A program made the position numbers and the translations under genes. From an uncultured Collinsella sp. (GTDB lineage Bacteria > Actinomycetota > Coriobacteriia > Coriobacteriales > Coriobacteriaceae), in the NCBI GenBank assembly GCA_900545905.1, contig URBA01000035.1, positions 1 through 9,825 on the forward strand: a stretch of 9,825 bases of DNA, read 5' to 3'. Positions 1 through 5,823 of this stretch are shown here, piece after piece. The first letter of the stretch is position 1. Every line of letters starts with the position of its first letter. The notes beneath the pieces are model-generated. The model ran no database searches and was not told the origin of the DNA. It worked only from the letters and a program-made list of their open reading frames with translations.

Positions 1-42
1 CTTCTAGCTTCGTCGGCAGCGTCAGATGTGTATAAGAGACAG
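1..42 (+). other. Illumina Nextera adapter and i5 index (synthetic, not genomic)
   Basis: Positions 10-23 read TCGTCGGCAGCGTC and 24-42 read AGATGTGTATAAGAGACAG. Together these are the Nextera read-1 adapter ending in the 19-bp Tn5 mosaic end. Positions 2-9 (TTCTAGCT) match, from memory, the Nextera XT i5 index S515, and base 1 fits the last base of the P5 arm. The order index, adapter, mosaic end, insert is that of a library molecule. Genomic sequence therefore begins at 43, inside uvrC. This is a trimming or assembly artefact, not a mobile element. Confidence 0.98.
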
Positions 43-431
43 GGCTTATGACGCTCGCGCGTATATTTGATAGCGGGATACAGGTCGCCCTTTGTAATGG
101 CGATAAAGGGGTAGCTCTTGTCATCCTTGAGGTCGACGTTAAAGTACGGATGGTACTGACCAATCAAATTGCGCTCGAGCACCAACGCCTCGTGCTCGGT
201 CTCCACCACGATATAGTCAAAGCTCGCCACCAGCTGCATCATCAGCGGGATCTTTTGACGCTCATCCTGCAGTGTCACGTACTGGCGCATACGGGAACGC
301 AAGTTTTTTGCCTTGCCCACGTAGATGACATCGCCCTTGGCATCCTTCCAAAGGTAGCATCCGGGCTGTGTGGGAACGCGCGAAACCTGCTCGGCAAGCG
401 TTGGAATGTTGTCGTGACCGGCCACACGCAC
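43..431 (-). CDS. uvrC: UvrC, excinuclease ABC subunit C, N-terminal part (truncated by contig end)
   Basis: UvrC makes the dual incisions around a DNA lesion handed over by UvrA/UvrB. The reverse strand from GTG at 431 gives about 129 codons before the adapter cuts it. The GIY-YIG nuclease domain is clear: PGCYLWKD (residues 23-30), VIYVGKAKNLRSR (35-47), then E86 and N98, which fit the metal-binding Glu and conserved Asn of the family, and the UvrC-typical DLKDDKSYPF (100-109). Family members run to about 600 residues, so the UvrB-binding and RNase H-like nuclease regions lie off the window. The GTG at 431 abuts the murJ stop in the same frame. A second GTG at 425 is an alternative start, and an ATG start is not available before the conserved block. 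Translation probably depends on murJ termination just upstream. Family call is firm; exact start is uncertain. Confidence 0.93.
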
Positions 432-2114
432 CTACTTGCGACGAAGCAGCGCCGAGACCTCAGGCATCTTAAGGACGACGGCAAGGCCAAAGGTAACAGC
501 AAGCGAGACGACACCCGCAACGCAAACGTAGCCAAGAGTAATCAGAATCGAGCCGCCAAGTGCCCCGACAAAGTGTTCAAGCACCCACATGACGCCGGCG
601 CCTGCGGCAGCACCCAGGCCACCGAGCAAAAGGCCAAAGAAACCGCCATGCAGGATAGATTTAACCTGAAGACCACGCAGACGACGACGCAGCCACCACA
701 GCGAACAGCCGACCAAGATCACGTAGTCGACAACATACGAAAGCGCGATTGCCGGCATACCGAAGCCCAGCACAACGCCAAACAGCAGAACCGAGCCGGC
801 CTGGCCGATGGCAGAATACAGGCAATAGCGGCTATAGGGCTTCATGTCGAGCAAGGCAGAGAAGCTCTTCTGCATCAGCACGACCACGCCGTAGAGCGGC
901 AGGGAAAATGCCAGGTAGATAAGGAACTCCGACACCAGCGCCACACCGGACTCATCGAACTTGCCAGCGCAGTAGATCATGTTGAGCGGACGTGCGAAGA
1001 CAATCAGGTACAGTGCGAACGGAATCAGGAAGAACAGCATCTGGGCGACGCCACGCGAAATGCCCGTGCGGACGCTGTCGTAATCCTTCTCCTGTGCGTC
1101 GTGAGAGAGCTCGGTATAGAGCGCCGTCGAAAGCGAGGCGGCAATCAGCGCGTAGGGCAGCGTGTACCACAGGCGCGCATAGGCGATGACGGAAGGACCA
1201 GTCTCGGGCTGGACCACCAGCGCGGCAGCGTTGGTGATAGAAGTCGAGACAAACATGCACACCGTGGCGAGCAGCGTCGGGATACCGAGCGCAATCGTCT
1301 GGCGCAGCGCGGGGTCCTTAAAGTCGATATGGATATGGGGATGCACGCCGTGCTTGCCAAGCGCGGGGATCTGACATGCCATCTGAACAAAGACACCGAG
1401 GGTCGTACCGGCCGCAATCAAGATGATGCCGGCACGTTCGCCAAACTGTGCGGACACGGGCGCAAAACCCATAAAGCTCGCAATGACGATCACATTGTTG
1501 AGGACCGGGGCAAACGTCGACCAGAAGTAGTCGCGGTGTGCGTTGAGAACGCCCGAGAACACCGAGCCCAAACCATAAAACAGAATCTGGATGGCAAAGA
1601 AACGGAACATGAACGCAGCGGTATCCATGCTGCCGCCGTCACCCGAAAGGAACGATTGCGTCCAGATAAAGCCCGGGGCGAACACGGTCCCCAGCAACGA
1701 AATGCCACCCAGCACCAAAAGCAGAATGCCGAGCAGGTTGCCCACGTACTCGTTCGAGGCCTCGCGACCCTGCTCACGCCTCACGCCCATGTACACGGGC
1801 AAAAACGCCGTCACGAGCATGCCGCCCATCACGAGTTCGTAGAGCATATTGGGCAGGTTGTTGGCGACCTGATAGGAAGACGAGAGCAGCGACATGCCGA
1901 TAGCGGCCGCCATTGCCCACGTGCGGATAAAACCGGTGACGCGAGACACGATGGTCAGGATGGTCATAAGCCCGGCGGAACGACCAACCGTGGAGTAGTC
2001 CGACGAGCCCATGTCGTCAGTGTCATCTCGCGACGAAGAAGCTTCGGATGAGGGTGTCTGAGGCGCAGATTCTTTTGCAAAATGAGCTCCGCACTTCAAT
2101 TCTTCCTGCGGCAT
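432..2114 (-). CDS. murJ: MurJ/MviN lipid II flippase
   Basis: A 560-residue polytopic membrane protein of the MurJ/MviN (MOP superfamily) type, which moves lipid-linked peptidoglycan precursor across the cytoplasmic membrane. After a polar, Ser/Asp-rich N-terminal tail of about 45 residues, hydrophobic segments run almost continuously to residue 550, enough for about 14 helices. The family signature SRVTGFIR (57-64) supplies R58 and R64, equivalent to the essential Arg18 and Arg24 of E. coli MurJ. The next conserved block reads NMLYELVMGGML (89-100), the form I recall from actinobacterial MviN; it lacks the Arg of the E. coli version. The ATG at 2114 is preceded by GAGAGG (2123-2128) at 8 nt, lying inside the end of ybaK, and the gap to ybaK is 3 nt. 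The in-frame ATG at 2012 has no visible ribosome site. The stop (432-434) touches the uvrC start. No soluble C-terminal kinase-like domain is present. Confidence 0.94.
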   Translation of the reverse strand: MPQEELKCGAHFAKESAPQTPSSEASSSRDDTDDMGSSDYSTVGRSAGLMTILTIVSRVTGFIRTWAMAAAIGMSLLSSSYQVANNLPNMLYELVMGGMLVTAFLPVYMGVRREQGREASNEYVGNLLGILLLVLGGISLLGTVFAPGFIWTQSFLSGDGGSMDTAAFMFRFFAIQILFYGLGSVFSGVLNAHRDYFWSTFAPVLNNVIVIASFMGFAPVSAQFGERAGIILIAAGTTLGVFVQMACQIPALGKHGVHPHIHIDFKDPALRQTIALGIPTLLATVCMFVSTSITNAAALVVQPETGPSVIAYARLWYTLPYALIAASLSTALYTELSHDAQEKDYDSVRTGISRGVAQMLFFLIPFALYLIVFARPLNMIYCAGKFDESGVALVSEFLIYLAFSLPLYGVVVLMQKSFSALLDMKPYSRYCLYSAIGQAGSVLLFGVVLGFGMPAIALSYVVDYVILVGCSLWWLRRRLRGLQVKSILHGGFFGLLLGGLGAAAGAGVMWVLEHFVGALGGSILITLGYVCVAGVVSLAVTFGLAVVLKMPEVSALLRRK

Positions 2115-2117
2115 CGC

Positions 2118-2618
2118 TCAGTCCTCTCTCGTAATTGGGGCGACCGTCGCCCCGCAAAATGCAATTAAATCATCAGGTGCAAGCTCAAGCTGATAACCAC
2201 GCTTGCCTCCCGAAATAAAAATGGTATCCCAAAGGACACATGTCTCATCAATGAGCGTCCGGTAGCGTTTTTTCATACCGACCGGACTGCAGCCGCCGCG
2301 AACGTAGCCAGTCGCCGCAAGCAAATCCTTCACATGCATCAAGGCCAAGGACTTCTCCCCCGCGGCACGCGCGGCGGACTTTAGATCGAGCTCGTCGGCA
2401 ACAGGGATACAGCACACGACATAGTCGTTGGACGGTGTCACGCAGACCAAAGTCTTAAATCCTTGACCGGGCTCCTCGCCAAGCTGCTCCGAAATCGCGA
2501 CCCCCAGGCCCGCCGACTCATCACCATCGTCTTCGTACGTATGTAGAACATAGGAAATGCCGGCGCTTTCCAGCTCGCGCATCGCATTGGTTTTTGGCGT
2601 CTTTACAGCCTTTGCCAT
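2118..2618 (-). CDS. ybaK: YbaK/EbsC-type Cys-tRNA(Pro) deacylase
   Basis: A 166-residue soluble protein of the YbaK/EbsC family, which hydrolyses Cys-tRNA(Pro) made in error by prolyl-tRNA synthetase. Family marks are KTNAMRELESAGISY (9-23), FKTLV (54-58) with K55 matching the catalytic Lys of Haemophilus YbaK, and GYVRGGCSPVGMKK (104-117). The length fits the usual size of about 155-165 residues. The start is ATG 2618, preceded by AAAGG at 7 nt; the open frame runs 32 codons further upstream to a GTG, but that stretch lacks family similarity and crosses the stem-loop at 2700-2730. It heads a tight run with murJ (3-nt gap) and uvrC. No functional link between tRNA editing and its neighbours is evident, so shared transcription is probably for convenience. 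Substrate specificity (Cys-tRNA(Pro) against related YbaK-like editing) is assigned from family only. Confidence 0.92.
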   Translation of the reverse strand: MAKAVKTPKTNAMRELESAGISYVLHTYEDDGDESAGLGVAISEQLGEEPGQGFKTLVCVTPSNDYVVCCIPVADELDLKSAARAAGEKSLALMHVKDLLAATGYVRGGCSPVGMKKRYRTLIDETCVLWDTIFISGGKRGYQLELAPDDLIAFCGATVAPITRED

Positions 2619-2625
2619 GGCATAT

Positions 2626-2630
2626 CCTTT
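2626..2630 (-). promoter_or_regulatory. Ribosome binding site that sets the ybaK start
   Basis: On the reverse strand AAAGG lies 7 nt before ATG 2618. It supports the 166-residue product over a 198-residue version from the GTG at 2714. Confidence 0.7.
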
Positions 2631-2655
2631 CCCTCGCATTCGGACGCAAGGATTA

Positions 2656-2661
2656 AGTATA
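2656..2661 (-). promoter_or_regulatory. Possible -10 element for ybaK-murJ-uvrC
   Basis: The reverse strand reads TATACT here, 37 nt before the ybaK start and downstream of the uvrA stem-loop, which is where a promoter for the three-gene run would be expected. No good -35 is seen at 16-18 nt; GTGACG occurs at about 19 nt. Weak evidence. Confidence 0.28.
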
Positions 2662-2699
2662 TGTCCAATTCGGCTGCATACGTCACTTCGGCACAGCAA

Positions 2700-2730
2700 G
2701 CGCCATCGAATCACAAGGAGTCGATGGCGC
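2700..2730 (-). terminator. Stem-loop after uvrA, possible terminator or attenuator
   Basis: A perfect 10-bp inverted repeat, GCGCCATCGA at 2700-2709 and TCGATGGCGC at 2721-2730, encloses an 11-nt loop. It starts 20 bp past the uvrA stop in the direction of transcription. The strand after the hairpin reads TTGCTGTGC, which is not a proper U-tract, so termination may be inefficient or the element may serve RNA stability. If leaky, uvrA would be co-transcribed with ybaK-murJ-uvrC. Confidence 0.5.
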
Positions 2731-2750
2731 CCATAAACTGAATCGCCTAT

Positions 2751-5630
2751 TTATTGAGCATCAAGTTGAGCCTGACGCTCCCGGTCACGCCTGAGCAACG
2801 GCGCCAAAAACTTGCCCGTATAACTCTGCGGACAGTCCGCAACCTGCTCCGGTGTGCCCGAAACCACGACGGTTCCGCCGCCGTTACCGCCCTCGGGACC
2901 CATATCGATCAGGCGGTCGGCAACCTTGATGACATCAAGGTTGTGTTCAATCACCAGCACCGTGTTGCCCGCATCGACCAAGCGCTGCAGCACATCGAGC
3001 AGCTGGCGGACGTCCTCAAAATGAAGGCCGGTCGTCGGCTCGTCCAAAATATAGAACGTCTTGCCCGTCTGGCGTCGATGAAGCTCCTTGGCGAGTTTCA
3101 CACGCTGCGCCTCGCCGCCCGAAAGCGTCGTGGCGGGCTGGCCCAGGCTCACGTAGCCCAAGCCTACATCGTACAGCGTCTGGAGCTTGCGCTTAATCTG
3201 CGGGATATTCCCAAAGAAGGCCAGCGCCTCGGTGACGCTCATGTCGAGCACGTCCGAGATAGTCTTACCACGGTAGGTGACCTCAAGCGTCTCGCGGTTA
3301 TAGCGTTTGCCGCCGCAGACCTCACAGGGGACATAGATATCGGGAAGGAAGTGCATCTCGATCTTAATTTGTCCGTCGCCCTTGCATGCTTCGCAGCGAC
3401 CGCCGCTCACGTTAAAGGAGAAACGTCCCGGCGAGTAGCCACGCGCCTTCGACTCCGGCGTACTCGCAAACAGCGCGCGAAGATCATCCCACAGGCCAAT
3501 GTACGTAGCAGGGTTGGAACGCGGCGTGCGGCCAATCGGCGACTGGTCGATATCGATAACCTTATCGATGCACTCGATACCCTCGAGCTTTTTGTACGGG
3601 CCCACAGGACGCGTCGAACGGTGAATGGCATTCGTAAGCGCAGGCGCAATGGTGTCGGTAACCAGGGAGCTCTTGCCCGATCCCGACACGCCGGTAACAA
3701 CCGTAAGCGTACCAAACTCGATCTTGGCGGTAACGTTTTTGAGGTTGTTGGCGCGGGCGCCCGTGATCTTAAGGCAGCCGCGACCGGGCTTGCGGCGTTC
3801 ATCGGGAACCCGAATCATTCGCTTGCCGGTCAGGTAGGCACCCGTCATCGAATCGGGGCACGCCATGATATCGGCAGGCGTTCCCGCGGCGACCACGTGT
3901 CCGCCGTTCACGCCCGCACCGGGGCCCATGTCGATCACATAGTCGGCAGCACGAATCGTATCCTCATCATGCTCGACGACGATGACGGTATTGCCGATAT
4001 CGCGTAGGCGCTCAAGCGTCTTGATCAGGCGCTCGTTATCGCGCTGATGAAGACCGATCGAGGGCTCGTCCAGAATATAGAGCACGCCCATGAGACCCGC
4101 GCCGATCTGCGTTGCCAGTCGAATACGCTGGGCCTCGCCTCCGGAAAGCGTCGCCGAGGCACGGTCGAGGGTCAGATAGTCGAGTCCGACATCGACCAGA
4201 AAGCGCAGGCGCTCCAGGATTTCCTTAACGATGCGCCCGCCGATAAATTGTTGGCGCTCGGTAAGCTCCAAGCCCTCAAAAAACTCGAGCGACTCGCGAC
4301 ACGATAGGCAGCAGACCTCGTAAATGGACTTACCGCCTATGGTAACGGCGAGCATCTCGGGGCGCAGACGAGCACCATGGCAACTCGAGCACGGCTCCTC
4401 GCGGATGTACTTCTCCAAGCGCGCCTTGGTGTTCTCATTCGTCGTCTCGGTATAGCGCTCGTACAGGATATTGCGCACGCCCGAGAACTTGGTGTCCCAC
4501 TGGCTGCGGCGCCCATCGAGCTTTTGATAGTCGACCGAAATCTTCTGGTCGCCCATGCCGTCTAAAAACGCGCGACGCACCCGCGGAGGCAGATCCTCCC
4601 ACGGCGTATCGACGCTCACCTTGAAGTGCTTACAAACCGCAGCGAAAATCTGCGGATAGTAGTTAGAGTTGCCAAACAGGCTGCCAAAGACCCCGTCGGC
4701 GATCGACTTCGAGGGGTCTTCGATTAGGGCCTCGGCATCGACCGTCTTCTTAAAACCCAGGCCATCGCACTCGGGGCACGCGCCATAGGGCGCGTTGAAC
4801 GAGAAATCGCGCGGCTGCAGGTCATCGATGGAGTGTCCATGCTCCGGGCACGCTAACGCCAGCGAATACTCCAGCAACTCGCCTTCGGTCCCCTCGGGAG
4901 CGTCGCGGTCGGGCAGCAAGTATACGTTCACATTGCCGTGCGCCAGCGCAGTCGCCTGTTCAACGGACTCGGCGATACGGCCCAGCGAGTTCTCGCGAAT
5001 CACGATGCGATCGACCACGACCTCGATATCGTGCTTGAACTTCTTGTCCAGATCGATCGGATCGTCGAGCGAGCGCACTTCACCGTCGACACGCACGCGG
5101 CTAAAGCCCTCGGCGCGAAGGTCCTCAAACAGTTTGGTGTACTCGCCTTTTCGCCCGCGCACCACCGGTGCCAGCACAAACGCGCGGCGGCCCTCCCCCG
5201 CCGCCAAGACCTTGTCGGCAACCTGGTCGGTCGTCTGACGCTCAATGACGCGGCCGCATTCGGGACAGTGCGGGGTGCCCACACGGGCGAACAGCAGGCG
5301 CAGATAGTCATAAATCTCGGTTACGGTGCCAACCGTCGAGCGAGGGTTTTTAGACGTCGTCTTTTGGTCGATCGACACCGCCGGCGAAAGGCCGTCGATT
5401 GAATCCAAGTCGGGTTTGTCCATCTGGCCCAAGAACTGGCGCGCATAACTCGAAAGGCTCTCGACGTATCGACGCTGGCCCTCGGCATAGATAGTGTCAA
5501 ATGCCAGCGAACTCTTGCCCGAGCCAGAAAGACCGGTAATGACCACGAGTTGGTCACGCGGAATGGAAACATCGATATCACGGAGGTTGTGCTCACGAGC
5601 GCCGCGAATAACGATAGAAGAATCAGACAT
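2751..5630 (-). CDS. uvrA: UvrA, excinuclease ABC subunit A
   Basis: UvrA is the ATP-driven damage sensor that loads UvrB in nucleotide excision repair. The product is 959 residues, normal for the family, with two ABC ATPase halves. Half one: Walker A GLSGSGKSS (33-41), CPEC (122-125), a Cys/His zinc site at CPEH (261-264) and CPEC (285-288), PCSSC (413-417), ABC signature LSGGEAQR (495-502) and Walker B YILDEP (518-523). Half two: Walker A GVSGSGKSS (647-655), the C-terminal zinc finger CEAC (746-749) and CEVC (769-772), signature LSGGEAQR (836-843) and YILDEP (860-865). The start is ATG 5630 with AAGGAG 5 nt upstream. A GTG 22 codons earlier is open, but that extension is unlike UvrA and overlaps the putative LexA box. 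It is divergent from the LTA-synthase-like gene. The box at 5692-5705 suggests SOS control. The only oddity is extra cysteines at 440, 441 and 444. Confidence 0.98.
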   Translation of the reverse strand: MSDSSIVIRGAREHNLRDIDVSIPRDQLVVITGLSGSGKSSLAFDTIYAEGQRRYVESLSSYARQFLGQMDKPDLDSIDGLSPAVSIDQKTTSKNPRSTVGTVTEIYDYLRLLFARVGTPHCPECGRVIERQTTDQVADKVLAAGEGRRAFVLAPVVRGRKGEYTKLFEDLRAEGFSRVRVDGEVRSLDDPIDLDKKFKHDIEVVVDRIVIRENSLGRIAESVEQATALAHGNVNVYLLPDRDAPEGTEGELLEYSLALACPEHGHSIDDLQPRDFSFNAPYGACPECDGLGFKKTVDAEALIEDPSKSIADGVFGSLFGNSNYYPQIFAAVCKHFKVSVDTPWEDLPPRVRRAFLDGMGDQKISVDYQKLDGRRSQWDTKFSGVRNILYERYTETTNENTKARLEKYIREEPCSSCHGARLRPEMLAVTIGGKSIYEVCCLSCRESLEFFEGLELTERQQFIGGRIVKEILERLRFLVDVGLDYLTLDRASATLSGGEAQRIRLATQIGAGLMGVLYILDEPSIGLHQRDNERLIKTLERLRDIGNTVIVVEHDEDTIRAADYVIDMGPGAGVNGGHVVAAGTPADIMACPDSMTGAYLTGKRMIRVPDERRKPGRGCLKITGARANNLKNVTAKIEFGTLTVVTGVSGSGKSSLVTDTIAPALTNAIHRSTRPVGPYKKLEGIECIDKVIDIDQSPIGRTPRSNPATYIGLWDDLRALFASTPESKARGYSPGRFSFNVSGGRCEACKGDGQIKIEMHFLPDIYVPCEVCGGKRYNRETLEVTYRGKTISDVLDMSVTEALAFFGNIPQIKRKLQTLYDVGLGYVSLGQPATTLSGGEAQRVKLAKELHRRQTGKTFYILDEPTTGLHFEDVRQLLDVLQRLVDAGNTVLVIEHNLDVIKVADRLIDMGPEGGNGGGTVVVSGTPEQVADCPQSYTGKFLAPLLRRDRERQAQLDAQ

Positions 5631-5635
5631 GGAAG

Positions 5636-5641
5636 CTCCTT
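5636..5641 (-). promoter_or_regulatory. Ribosome binding site that sets the uvrA start
   Basis: The reverse strand has AAGGAG ending 5 nt before ATG 5630, with a second purine-rich GGAGG just upstream (5644-5648). This fixes the 959-residue start in preference to the upstream GTG at 5696. Confidence 0.85.
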
Positions 5642-5691
5642 GCCTCCTATTGCATCGAATCATACTGCCGATGAGTTTAGCGCACTCGACG

Positions 5692-5705
5692 CGCACAGAT
5701 GTTCG
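5692..5705 (-). promoter_or_regulatory. Putative LexA (SOS) box upstream of uvrA
   Basis: The forward strand reads CGCACAGATGTTCG and the reverse CGAACATCTGTGCG. Against the Gram-positive/actinobacterial LexA consensus CGAAC-RNRY-GTTCG it differs at one specified position only (C for A in one half-site). It ends 61 bp upstream of the uvrA ATG. On the reverse strand TATTAC (5705-5710), a possible -10, overlaps its edge, a layout that would let a bound repressor block transcription. uvrA is a classical SOS gene. No coriobacterial LexA motif was available for comparison, so this is inference from a short motif. Confidence 0.5.
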
Positions 5706-5811
5706 TAATACAAGATTCGCAGACCTTTAGCTTTGCGTATCGGGCGCTTTGTTTCTCGAAATGCCGTGGAAAGGTTACAGTAATCTAATACTGAACTTAA
5801 TTTGCTGTACC

Positions 5812-5817
5812 AGAGGA
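5812..5817 (+). promoter_or_regulatory. Ribosome binding site that sets the LTA-synthase-like start
   Basis: AGAGGA lies 6 nt before ATG 5824. It supports that start over the TTG at 5749, whose extra 25 codons lack family character. The upstream divergent gap holds TACAGT (5776-5781) as a weak -10 candidate without a convincing -35. Confidence 0.7.
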
Positions 5818-5823
5818 ACGTCC

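Noticed and set aside
24..42. Tn5 mosaic end read as a natural transposon end
   Set aside because: It is preceded by the synthetic Nextera arm and an index octamer, and there is no transposase gene or second end. It is a library adapter.
48..2051. Plus-strand open frame of 667 codons opposite murJ and uvrC
   Set aside because: It is rich in His, Arg and Gln, has no recognisable domain or ribosome site, begins next to the synthetic adapter, and runs fully antisense to two well-supported genes. It is a shadow frame of GC-rich coding DNA.
2754..4007. Plus-strand open frame of 417 codons opposite uvrA
   Set aside because: It is wholly antisense to the conserved ATPase and zinc regions of uvrA, has low-complexity Arg/His-rich composition and no motif.
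5631..5823. Search for a small gene or RNA in the divergent uvrA / LTA-synthase-like gap
   Set aside because: Apart from ribosome sites, the putative LexA box and weak promoter hexamers, the 193 bp show no plausible start-to-stop frame with a ribosome site and no strong fold.
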